A stretch of 64,000 nucleotides of DNA. Origin: Plebeiibacterium marinum. GTDB taxonomy: Bacteria; Bacteroidota; Bacteroidia; Bacteroidales; Marinilabiliaceae. The position numbers and the translations under genes were made by a program. The stretch is taken from assembly GCF_026013615.1 (NCBI RefSeq), contig NZ_JAPDPI010000022.1:30110-94109 (forward strand). The letters are read 5' to 3'. The notes beneath the pieces were generated by a model. The model was not told the DNA's origin and made no database searches. It worked only from the letters and a program-made list of their open reading frames with translations. Below, piece after piece: positions 17,192 through 25,121 of this stretch; position 1 is the first letter of the stretch, and every line of letters starts with the position of its first letter.

Positions 17192-19573
17192 ATGCCATTA
17201 AAAAAACTTGCATTAACCCTGTTGCTTTGGTTTGTTATTGTCTTATCTCAAGCGCAGTACTTTACTCTGAGTGGTGTTGTGCTCGACGAACAAAATAAAC
17301 CACTGCCTGGGTGTCATGTACACTGTAAGGAGCGATGCCATATTACCAATTTTAATGGTGAATTTGCTCATAATAAGGTTTCTTCAGGAGAAGTAAAACT
17401 TACTTTTTCATTTATAGGTTATCAGCAATTAGATACCATTGTAAATATGGATGAAAATGTAATGCTCAAAATTAAGTTGCAACCGGAAAATAAACTGTTA
17501 AATGAGGTATATATCAAATCAAATGCTATCAATACTCATAAAACACAAAAGAATGAGGTTGTTAATGCCACTTATATTGAGCAGAACTTATCAGGTACCT
17601 TATTAAAAACTATGGAAAGGCTTTCGGGTGTAAACTCAATGGATATTGGGGCAAATGCGTCAAAACCGATTATTCGTGGAATGGGTTTTCAGCGTGTGGT
17701 GGTAAGCGAAAATGGTGTAAAACAAGAGGGCCAGCAATGGGGTGCCGATCATGGATTGGAGATTGATGCCTTTAGTATTGAAACGGCTGAGGTGGTTAAA
17801 GGAGCGTCTGCAATAGAATTAGGTAGTGATGCTATTGGCGGGTATATCAATATCAGCAATAATTCAGTACCCGAAAAGAATGCTGTTTCAGGAGATGTTA
17901 CTTTGTTAACCAAATCGGTAAATGCTACTTATGGAGGATCGTTTTTTATTAAAGGAAGAAGCGAGAAGAAATTTTTTAAACTAAGAGTTTCTGCTTTGGA
18001 TTTTGGTGATTATAAAGTTCCTACAGATCAGATTGTTTATTTGACCCGGGAGATGCCGGTTTATAATGGGAAGTTGAAAAATACTGCCGGTAACGAACAG
18101 GATTTTTCCATTCAGGTAGGACATCTTGGTGTGCGTTTTAAATCTACATTGCAACTCAGCAGTGTAAACCAAAAGTCCGGATTCTTTCCTGGTGCACATG
18201 GTGTTCCTGATATTAAAAGAATTCAGGATGATGGAGATAGCAGGAATATTGGGTTTCCTTATCAAAAGGCTCATCATCTGAAAGTTTTAAATCAGAATAA
18301 ATGGTTTGTAAACAATGGCAATATCAGTGTGGATTTAGGTTTTCAGAATAATGTTAGAGAGGAGTGGAGCGAATTTCATACACATTATCCTGATCAGCCG
18401 GTACCGGAGATCAATCCAAATCAGGAATTTGATTTTAACCTGAAAACGTATTCTGCCAATGCAAAGCTTACGAAAAAGATTAACGATTATCACAAGCTGT
18501 CTTCAGGATTTCAGGTTCAGCATAAGGATAATGATGTTGGCGGGTATAATTTTTTGTTGCCAAAGTATCAAAGTACATCATTGGGCGTTTTTGTCCGGGA
18601 TGAGATCAATCTTACCGATCATCTTAATTTTAATGTTGGGATAAGGTTTGACCATAGCTCGGTTAAAACCAATGAATATTTTGATCCTATCTTATATGAT
18701 TATTTTATTTCGGAAGGAGAAGATGCTGAAGGTGCGAATAATTATGCTTTACGAAGTGTTGATTTATCAAAGCATTATGGTGATGTGAGTTGGTTGTTAG
18801 GCCTGGTTTATACCCCAAGTGAAAACTTTATTGCCAGAATGAATTTAGGTAAAGCTTTCAGAACACCAACGGCGGTTGAACTTGCTTCTAATGGAATTCA
18901 CCATGGGTCTTTTCGTCATGAAATGGGAGATGAAAATTTAAAGTCGGAAAAGGGATATTACATAGATGGAAATTTAGAATGGATCAGCAGGGGTTTTAGC
19001 CTGGAGTTTAGTCCGTATATGTATTATTTTTCTAACTACTTGTTTTTAAAACCTTCAGGTGATTGGAGTTTATTGCCGCATGCCGGACAGATTTATCGTT
19101 ATTCTCAGTCTGAAGCAATTTTAAGTGGCGTTGAGTTAAGTATAACCAAAAACTGGTTTAACCAGCTAGGTTCAACGTTTATTTTTGAATATATCTATAA
19201 CCAGCAAGTTAGTTCGGATAAAACACAACGATATCCGCTTCCTTTTACACCTCCGGTGAATGGATTTATCGAGTTTGATTATAGTCGGTTTAAGCAGGGT
19301 AAGGTAGTAAAAGATAGTAGAGTCTATATCAATTCGCGTATAGCATTAGCGCAAAACAGAGTATCCCAAAATGAAGAAATTACAGATGGGTATGTGTTAT
19401 TGGGAATAGGGGTGTCAACTAAAATTAATTTCCTAAACCAGGAGTGTACAGTAAATATTCAAGGAAGTAATTTACTCAACACAAAGTATTATAATCATGT
19501 TAGTTTTTACCGTAAGGTAGAAATACCGGAACCAGGTCGTAATATTCAATTATTACTGAAAGTTCCGTTTTAA
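17192..19573 (+). CDS. TonB-dependent outer-membrane receptor, probable metal uptake
   Basis: 793 aa. Signal peptide (1-21), then a carboxypeptidase-regulatory-like domain (about 25-95; VVLDEQNKPLPGCHVHC, FSFIGYQQ), a plug domain (about 110-220; ends IELGSDAIGGYINI) and a beta barrel. The protein ends ...LLKVPF with a terminal phenylalanine. The plug region reads LSGVNSMDIGANASKPIIRGMG, split by motif, as in metal and siderophore receptors. The barrel has a GIHHGSFRHEMGDE histidine patch. Position between two His-rich exported proteins suggests a divalent metal or its chelate as substrate. No SusD partner is present, so it is not a glycan receptor of the SusCD type. Confidence 0.88.
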   Translation: MPLKKLALTLLLWFVIVLSQAQYFTLSGVVLDEQNKPLPGCHVHCKERCHITNFNGEFAHNKVSSGEVKLTFSFIGYQQLDTIVNMDENVMLKIKLQPENKLLNEVYIKSNAINTHKTQKNEVVNATYIEQNLSGTLLKTMERLSGVNSMDIGANASKPIIRGMGFQRVVVSENGVKQEGQQWGADHGLEIDAFSIETAEVVKGASAIELGSDAIGGYINISNNSVPEKNAVSGDVTLLTKSVNATYGGSFFIKGRSEKKFFKLRVSALDFGDYKVPTDQIVYLTREMPVYNGKLKNTAGNEQDFSIQVGHLGVRFKSTLQLSSVNQKSGFFPGAHGVPDIKRIQDDGDSRNIGFPYQKAHHLKVLNQNKWFVNNGNISVDLGFQNNVREEWSEFHTHYPDQPVPEINPNQEFDFNLKTYSANAKLTKKINDYHKLSSGFQVQHKDNDVGGYNFLLPKYQSTSLGVFVRDEINLTDHLNFNVGIRFDHSSVKTNEYFDPILYDYFISEGEDAEGANNYALRSVDLSKHYGDVSWLLGLVYTPSENFIARMNLGKAFRTPTAVELASNGIHHGSFRHEMGDENLKSEKGYYIDGNLEWISRGFSLEFSPYMYYFSNYLFLKPSGDWSLLPHAGQIYRYSQSEAILSGVELSITKNWFNQLGSTFIFEYIYNQQVSSDKTQRYPLPFTPPVNGFIEFDYSRFKQGKVVKDSRVYINSRIALAQNRVSQNEEITDGYVLLGIGVSTKINFLNQECTVNIQGSNLLNTKYYNHVSFYRKVEIPEPGRNIQLLLKVPF

Positions 19574-19598
19574 AATTAATTAGTAAAAAAATAAAACC

Positions 19599-20090
19599 AT
19601 GAAAAAGTTATTTTATATCATACCAGTATTGGCTTTATTATCATTTGTATCATGTAGCGATGAAGATGATATTGATACAACAAAGCCTGCAATTAGTATC
19701 ATATCCCCTGCTGATGAAGATGGGTTTGAACCTGGGGATGAGATTAGTTTCTCATGTATGTTTTCGGATGATACAGAACTTGCATCTTATAAAATTGAAA
19801 TACATAGTAACTTTGATGGTCATGATCATGAACATACCGCCGTTATGAAACAGGCATTTGAAGAAGAGGGGCATGAATGGAGCTATAGTAAGACTTATAC
19901 ATTTGAAACAGGTCAAACAGTTGTAAATGTTGAGGATTTGAAGATTCAGATTCCTGCAACAATAACTCACGAAGGAGTGGAAGAAGAAGTTGCAGAAGGA
20001 GATTATCACTTTGGTGTCCATGTTGCAGATGTAGCAGGTAATGAAACTTCTGTATTTGTGGCTATAGAAATTGGTCATCACCATCTTTAA
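19599..20090 (+). CDS. DUF4625-like His-rich lipoprotein
   Basis: 163 aa. A lipoprotein signal ends at FVSC (Cys19), followed by an acidic linker (SDEDDIDTTKP). The rest is a beta-sandwich-like domain with SIISPADEDGFEPGDEISF, of the type grouped as DUF4625. HSNFDGHDHEHT and the terminal GHHHL are histidine-rich. It lies 25 bp after the receptor. I infer a surface or periplasmic metal-binding partner of that receptor. The domain name is from memory, and function is not established. Confidence 0.7.
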   Translation: MKKLFYIIPVLALLSFVSCSDEDDIDTTKPAISIISPADEDGFEPGDEISFSCMFSDDTELASYKIEIHSNFDGHDHEHTAVMKQAFEEEGHEWSYSKTYTFETGQTVVNVEDLKIQIPATITHEGVEEEVAEGDYHFGVHVADVAGNETSVFVAIEIGHHHL

Positions 20091-20121
20091 GCCAATTGAT
20101 TTAAAAAAGTATATTTAACTT

Positions 20122-20167
20122 AAGGGTATGGCTTCTTTATAAAATAGTAAAGGTCATGCCCTCTTTT
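20122..20167 (+). terminator. Probable terminator after the lipoprotein gene
   Basis: GGGTATG (20124-20130) pairs with CATGCCC (20155-20161), with one G-T pair and a 24-nt loop, followed by TCTTTTC. It lies 34 bp after the stop codon and ahead of the riboswitch. Confidence 0.55.
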
Positions 20168-20306
20168 CTAATTAGATATTTACATCCACCGCAATAGCCC
20201 TTTATTCTTAACATGCCTTTCATATTTCCTTACAATCCTGACAAATGTCTTTTAAAATAGCCTCGGAACCCATTAATTTTGTCATCAATAAGCTGCAAAG
20301 CAGCTC

Positions 20307-20425
20307 AGTTTATAAAGAAGAGGGAAGAGACAGGCTCGGTGATCCTCTGGCAACCATAAGGTTTTTTAAAGACTTTTACAGGTGCCAAAACCTGATTCGT
20401 ATAGTATTAACGAAGATGATAAACT
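20307..20425 (+). ncRNA. SAM-I riboswitch
   Basis: The core GAGACAGGCTCGGTGATCC followed by CTCTGGCAACC is the conserved S-box core. Outer stem P1 is AGTTTAT (20307-20313) with ATAAACT (20419-20425). P3 forms from CAGGT...ACCTG and P4 from TTCGT...ACGAA. These match the SAM-I aptamer layout. S-adenosylmethionine binding normally turns expression off. Two downstream hairpins (20443-20474 and about 20493-20587) are candidates for the expression platform. The first gene on this strand is an aspartate kinase, which feeds methionine synthesis. Confidence 0.88.
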
Positions 20426-20442
20426 AAAATATGATGCAAGAA

Positions 20443-20474
20443 CATTTCTATCGAATGCCCTGCCGGGCGTAGAA
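20443..20474 (+). promoter_or_regulatory. Hairpin just after the SAM riboswitch
   Basis: TTCTA...TAGAA encloses GCCC TGCC GGGC, giving a stem of 9 bp with an internal loop. It has no T-run. It lies about 18 nt after P1 and may belong to the expression platform or act as an RNA stabiliser. Confidence 0.4.
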
Positions 20475-20492
20475 TAAATTTCAGACTTTTAG

Positions 20493-20590
20493 ATAATAGA
20501 TAAGAGGCATTAAACTTTTAGTGTCGATAGGAAGATTAATGTATCTAAAAGTTGAAGTCTCTTATCTTTTTAATATTTTGAGTTGAAATA
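20493..20590 (+). terminator. Long nested hairpin with T-run, candidate riboswitch-controlled terminator
   Basis: AGATAAGAG pairs with CTCTTATCT and, inside it, AACTTTTAG pairs with CTAAAAGTT. The outer 3' arm is followed directly by TTTTTAAT. The arms also resemble the ends of the 139-bp intergenic repeat, so the element may be a domesticated repeat fragment. It lies between the SAM riboswitch and the aspartate kinase gene. Confidence 0.5.
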
Positions 20591-20674
20591 AGAAGAAAGC
20601 ATTTGTCACCCCGTAGAAATACGTTGTGTTTACAGTCTTTATCTCTTATCTAAAATCGATTATATATAATTAGC

Positions 20675-22045
20675 ATGAATAAAGTAGTAGCAAAGTTTGG
20701 TGGATCAAATCTTAAAAAGAAGGAAGATATATTAAAACTGGTTCAAGTTATAAAAGCCTATAACCGACCTATGGTTATAGTGGTATCTGCTTTTTACGGA
20801 ATTACGAATCATCTGATAAAATCACTTGAGGAAGTTAAAAAAGATGAATCACATATAGAAAAACTAGTTGTGTTTCTGCGTGACCTGAAGAAAGAAGCTA
20901 TCCTCGAGAATTTTGACGATAAACAATGGCAAGATAAAACCATGAAGGAAGTGGAAGGCCGTATTCGTGAGCTGAGCAGATACCTTACCGGTATACATTA
21001 TATAGGAGATGTGCCTGAATTTGTAGAAGATGTCATTTTGAGTTATGGAGAGCGGCTAAGTTCGCTGGTTCTATCCAATATTTTACAGAGCAAAGGTATT
21101 AATGCAGAAGAGGCGTTACCTGAACAAATGCCGTTGGTAACAGATGGAGAGTTTGGCAATGCTACAGTAAACTATGATGTGGCTTCATCTCATGTAAAAG
21201 AGCGTTTAAAAGAAGATAAAATCTATGTGGTACCTGGATTTTATGGCGTATCTGAAGAAGGAAAGGTTACTTTGTTAGGGCGCGGGGGGAGTGATTATTC
21301 TGCAGCGGCTATTGCCAGGTGTCTTGAAGCAGAATCCTTGGATGTTTGGAAGGATGTAGATGGCTTTATGAGTGCAGATCCTAAGTTAGTTCGTAACCCC
21401 CGGCGCATTACTCATTTGTCGTATGCAGAAGCAGCAGAGCTTTCTTATTTTGGAGCAAGTATTCTGCATCCCCGCACAGTGGAACCATTAAAGGAAGTTG
21501 TGATTCCTATTCATATAGGTAATATCGACGCTTTTAATGGAACTGTTCAACCAAGAACCGTGGTTCATTCGGATGAGACGGTTACAGAACAGATTATAAA
21601 AAGTGTTACCTATAGTGATGACTTTTGTATACTTAAGCTCCGGGGTGCTGGAGTGGGGTTGAAAAAAGGCGTTTTGGCCAAAGTAACAGTTGCGCTTGAC
21701 AGGGCCGGGATTAATATTAAATCGGTAATTACATCGCAGGTGGTAATTAATATATTATTGTCAGCAAAAGATATTAAAAGAGCTTATAAAGCTGTTGAAG
21801 AACTTGAACTGTCTGCTATTACAGAACTATCTGCCACAGAGAAGATCTCAACCATAGCTGTTGTTGGGGAAGGCTTATTAGATAAACCGGGTGTTGCAGG
21901 GCGGCTGTTTACAGCTTTAGCAAAAAAAGATATCAATATCCGGATGATTGTTTCCGGAGCCTCGGTGGTAGCCAGTTATTTTATGGTAGCCAACGATGAC
22001 AGGGATGCTGCCATAGAAGCTATTCATCAGGAATTTTTTGGGTGA
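20675..22045 (+). CDS. lysC: Monofunctional aspartate kinase
   Basis: 456 aa. KFGGSNLKKKEDI (8-20) is the ATP/aspartate site opening, followed by VVSAFYGITN, SYGERLSS and GRGGSDYSAAAIA, all aspartate-kinase motifs. Two C-terminal ACT domains are visible (FCILKLRGAGVGLKKG and IAVVGEGLLDKPGVAG). It phosphorylates aspartate in the first step toward lysine, threonine and methionine. No homoserine dehydrogenase domain is fused, unlike the ThrA-type enzyme common in Bacteroidota. The upstream SAM-I riboswitch (end 250 bp before the start) suggests that this isoenzyme serves methionine synthesis. The gene symbol is by family only. Confidence 0.92.
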   Translation: MNKVVAKFGGSNLKKKEDILKLVQVIKAYNRPMVIVVSAFYGITNHLIKSLEEVKKDESHIEKLVVFLRDLKKEAILENFDDKQWQDKTMKEVEGRIRELSRYLTGIHYIGDVPEFVEDVILSYGERLSSLVLSNILQSKGINAEEALPEQMPLVTDGEFGNATVNYDVASSHVKERLKEDKIYVVPGFYGVSEEGKVTLLGRGGSDYSAAAIARCLEAESLDVWKDVDGFMSADPKLVRNPRRITHLSYAEAAELSYFGASILHPRTVEPLKEVVIPIHIGNIDAFNGTVQPRTVVHSDETVTEQIIKSVTYSDDFCILKLRGAGVGLKKGVLAKVTVALDRAGINIKSVITSQVVINILLSAKDIKRAYKAVEELELSAITELSATEKISTIAVVGEGLLDKPGVAGRLFTALAKKDINIRMIVSGASVVASYFMVANDDRDAAIEAIHQEFFG

Positions 22046-22184
22046 ACTTTTAATAAAACTATCATGTACTGGTGCGAGTATTGATCTCGCACTGGTGATG
22101 ATGGTATTTGTTAATAAAAATCTTTGAGCAAAGGAGGATATTTAAATCATTCTTAGGAAGTTATTTTAATCTATTGTATGTATT

Positions 22185-22323
22185 ACAATAGTTCGTTAGT
22201 TTTTTATAAGTGTTAGATTATGAGATACTTAATAAAATCAACTCAAATTAGGTAAAGATCTTATTTTAAGCATCTTGCAAATAAGTCTCTTATCTCTTAT
22301 CTAAAATCTAACGATCTGTTATA
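22185..22323 (+). repeat. 139-bp intergenic repeat, copy 1
   Basis: Nearly identical (I count three differences) to 37373-37511, and related to an inverted, diverged copy at 54203-54334. The ends are imperfect inverted repeats: AGTTCGTTAGTTTTTTATAAG at the left against AGATCGTTAGATTTTAGATAAG-type sequence read inward from the right. It contains no ORF. It ends exactly at the stop codon of the LacI-type gene (22324). MITE-like or REP-like element. Confidence 0.8.
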
Positions 22324-23385
22324 TTACAAACTATTAATAATCCCATCGTAAAACTCAATGTTCTCCTTATTTAAAATATCTATGGGCAGAAAATAGTTGT
22401 TGTTGATTTTTTCTCGTTTGAAAAGAGCATTGAATAAGAGTATTACAGCATTGTAGCCTTGGTTTTTCGATTGTTGGGCAATTAAAAACCGGATGTATCC
22501 TTCTTTTACTAATTCCAGATTTTCTTCAAGAGTATCAAAGCCTATAACAAGGATATTTTTAATATTGTGTTTCTTTAAAATAGAGGCAATTCTATATGCC
22601 CTTGAGTTTGGTACATAAATGATTTTAATGTTTCCAGCAGAGCTTAAAAAGTCCAAAAAGCTTTTTTCATAGTTTTTTTTATCTGCAGAAACTTTTACGT
22701 AAAAATGCTCAATTCTGCTTTCGTTAATTCCCTTATCGCCAAAGTAGTCCGTAAATCCTTCAATTCTGGATTGTAAATGTGAATATTCTTGCATTTCACC
22801 TGAAATATAGGCAATCAATATTTTATCATTGGCGTTTAGAGCAAGGTCGCACAAGCTGGCAGCTACTTTACCGGCAGAGTAGGCTTCCTGTCCAACAAAA
22901 GAAAGAGGTTTTAGTTCTTGCTGGAAAATGTTTAAATGGATAAAAGGAATATTATTCTTTTGTAGTGAGTTTGCAAAAGTTACTGAGGGTTCCCTGAACA
23001 TAGGTACATAAACCACCCCGTTGGGATTTAAAGCCAATGCTTTTTGACAAGCCTCTTCAAATGAAGTAGCCTGAGAGGAAAAAAATACTTTGCTAATTCT
23101 AACCTTAAAAACACTTAGCTCGTTAATGGCTTTTTGTATACCGGCAACAGGTCTTGACCAGTATTTTGTTTCTTCGGGATTGGGTAATAAGCATACAATG
23201 TGAAGTTCTTTTTTCATGGCAAGATTTCTTGCCAGGATGTCAGGAGCATAGCCTAATTCTTTCAGTGCTTTTTTTACTTTCTCTTCAGCCTTTTTTGAAA
23301 CTTTACCCCTATTGTGTAAGATACGGTCAACTGTACCTGTGGAAACTTCAGCCTTTTTTGCTATGTCAATAATCCTAACCTTCAT
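22324..23385 (-). CDS. LacI-family transcriptional regulator, probable hexuronate regulator
   Basis: 353 aa. The N-terminal helix-turn-helix reads VRIIDIAKKAEVSTGTVDRIL with the hinge helix region ELGYAPDILARNL, typical of LacI/GalR proteins. The rest is a periplasmic-binding-protein-like sensor domain (VCLLPNPEETKYWSRP, FIHLNIFQQE, GFDTLEENLELVKEG). It is downstream of uxaB-uxaA on the same strand. Two TGTG-ACGCACACA palindromes at the uxaB promoter fit a LacI-type operator, so it most likely represses that operon until a uronate or its product binds. The effector is not known from sequence. Confidence 0.88.
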   Translation of the reverse strand: MKVRIIDIAKKAEVSTGTVDRILHNRGKVSKKAEEKVKKALKELGYAPDILARNLAMKKELHIVCLLPNPEETKYWSRPVAGIQKAINELSVFKVRISKVFFSSQATSFEEACQKALALNPNGVVYVPMFREPSVTFANSLQKNNIPFIHLNIFQQELKPLSFVGQEAYSAGKVAASLCDLALNANDKILIAYISGEMQEYSHLQSRIEGFTDYFGDKGINESRIEHFYVKVSADKKNYEKSFLDFLSSAGNIKIIYVPNSRAYRIASILKKHNIKNILVIGFDTLEENLELVKEGYIRFLIAQQSKNQGYNAVILLFNALFKREKINNNYFLPIDILNKENIEFYDGIINSL

Positions 23386-23388
23386 ATT

Positions 23389-23405
23389 ATACCATTAATT
23401 GGTAT
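23389..23405 (-). promoter_or_regulatory. Small dyad before the LacI-type gene
   Basis: ATACCA and TGGTAT, separated by 5 bp, lie 3 bp upstream of the start codon. It could be an autoregulatory site that blocks translation or transcription. It lacks the central CG usual for LacI operators, so support is weak. Confidence 0.25.
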
Positions 23406-23475
23406 TGTTTTTAATAATCTAATGCACAAAAGAAGCAAAATTTTACCAAATCAAGATGATTATTATTAATCATTT

Positions 23476-23522
23476 ACCATAAGATATGAATCCGGTGTAT
23501 AGAGGATTCATATCTTTATGGT
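23476..23522. terminator. Strong 18-bp dyad between uxaA and the regulator gene
   Basis: ACCATAAGATATGAATCC pairs with GGATTCATATCTT-t-ATGGT with a single bulge and a 10-nt loop. It lies 82 bp downstream of uxaA and 91 bp upstream of the LacI-type gene. The T-tract is weak, but the stem is very stable. It probably ends or attenuates the uxaBA transcript, or stabilises it. Confidence 0.5.
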
Positions 23523-23603
23523 ATAAATATTGAGTTGTAAAATTTATACTTTTTAAATTGCAAATTGCTAACTGATCACTTTTGAATTAATAATTGATCA
23601 TTG

Positions 23604-25112
23604 TCAAAGCGTTACGCCACTTTTAAATATGGCAATTTCACGATAGCCATTTATCTCGTTTCTTGTTTTTGTTCCGCTGGCAACATCTAAAACAAAATCT
23701 ATAAACTCATTGCTCAGGTCTTCCATACTCACACCTTCAACCAGTTTGCCGGCATTAAAGTCAATCCAGTTTTCCTTGTGATTCGCCAATTGAGAGTTCG
23801 TGGCAATTTTCACCGTAGGTATAAAGCCTCCAAATGGTGTTCCTCTACCTGTAGTGAATAGTACCATTTGACATCCGCACATACCTAATGTTGTGGTTGC
23901 AACAAGGTCGTTGCCAGGTGCGCTAATCAGGTTTAATCCCGAAGTTTTTATACGTTCAGTATGTTTGAGTACGTCCTTAACTTTACTATTCCCAGCCTTC
24001 ATTGTACAGCCCAATGATTTGTCTTCGAGTGTTGTAATACCACCATTTTTGTTGCCGGGTGAAGGGTTCTCATAGATGACCTGATTATGACGTTTATAGT
24101 AATTTTTAAAGTCGTTGATCATATCTACGGTCTTTTGAAAAACTTCCTTACTTTCACAGCGGTTCATTAAGATGGTTTCAGCTCCGAACATCTCAGGTAC
24201 CTCGGTAAGAACACTCGTTCCGCCATAATGAATAACATAGTCGGAAACTTTACCCAGCATTGGATTGGCTGTGATGCCGCTGAACCCATCGGAACCGCCG
24301 CATTCAAGACCTAATCTAAGTTTTGACAGAGGCTGTTCTGTCCGGCAGTCTGTCTTCATGGTTTCAAAGAGTTCCGATACAATTCCAACACCCGTTAAAA
24401 CTTCATCCTTTAATTCCTGGGTTGTTATAAACTTGATTCTTGAAGCGTCATATTCACCTAGTGCTTCCTTAAAAGCACTTACCTGGTTGTTTTCGCATCC
24501 AAGACCAATTACCAATACAGCACCGGCATTAGGATGTTGTACTATATTGCGAAGCGTTTCTCGGGTGTTGATATGGTCATCGCCCATTTGGGAACAACCA
24601 TAGTTGTGAGGAAAAGTGTATATGCCATCAAAGTTCTCCAACTCATCAAAGAATATGCCTGATTTCATACATTGTTCGGTAAACTTTTTAGCTATCGTTT
24701 CCGAAACTCCGTTAACACAACCTACAGTTGGAATAATCCAAAGCTCGTTTCTGATACCAACCTCGCCATTGGCTCGTTCATAACCTTGAAAAGATTTTTC
24801 CTCCAACTTGACTTCAACATCGCATGAAACAGGTTCGTAACAATATTCCAAAATATCACCAAGGCCGGTTTTAGTATTGTGAACATGAACATGTGATCCC
24901 ACGCTAATATTTTCCCTGGCTACACCTATCGAGCTGCCATATTTTAAAACAGGCTCACCTATTTTAATAGGTGCAATTGCAATTTTATGTGCTTGCGGAA
25001 TATCAGATAAAACCGTAATGTTATTGCCATCAACTTCAAAACAGGTTCCTTTACTTACAGGTTCAAGTGCAACTACTACATTGTCACCAGGTTGAATATG
25101 TAAATATTTCAT
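23604..25112 (-). CDS. uxaA: Altronate dehydratase
   Basis: 502 aa. An N-terminal SAF-type domain (about 1-90; HVHVHNTKTGLGD) is followed by the large UxaA dehydratase domain. Conserved stretches include GCSQMGDDHINTRETL, GLGCENNQVSAF, LECGGSDGFSGITANP and GRGTPFGGFIPTVKI. It converts D-altronate to 2-keto-3-deoxygluconate in galacturonate breakdown, and the product is the substrate of KdgK at 15541-16641. It begins 9 bp after uxaB. The related galactarate dehydratase is an alternative, but the uxaB neighbour decides for altronate. Confidence 0.92.
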   Translation of the reverse strand: MKYLHIQPGDNVVVALEPVSKGTCFEVDGNNITVLSDIPQAHKIAIAPIKIGEPVLKYGSSIGVARENISVGSHVHVHNTKTGLGDILEYCYEPVSCDVEVKLEEKSFQGYERANGEVGIRNELWIIPTVGCVNGVSETIAKKFTEQCMKSGIFFDELENFDGIYTFPHNYGCSQMGDDHINTRETLRNIVQHPNAGAVLVIGLGCENNQVSAFKEALGEYDASRIKFITTQELKDEVLTGVGIVSELFETMKTDCRTEQPLSKLRLGLECGGSDGFSGITANPMLGKVSDYVIHYGGTSVLTEVPEMFGAETILMNRCESKEVFQKTVDMINDFKNYYKRHNQVIYENPSPGNKNGGITTLEDKSLGCTMKAGNSKVKDVLKHTERIKTSGLNLISAPGNDLVATTTLGMCGCQMVLFTTGRGTPFGGFIPTVKIATNSQLANHKENWIDFNAGKLVEGVSMEDLSNEFIDFVLDVASGTKTRNEINGYREIAIFKSGVTL

Positions 25113-25121
25113 GATGTCTTA

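Noticed and set aside
20245..20427. 60-codon open frame on the plus strand
   Set aside because: It coincides with the SAM-I riboswitch; the conserved RNA core and stems explain the sequence, and the peptide has no recognisable features.
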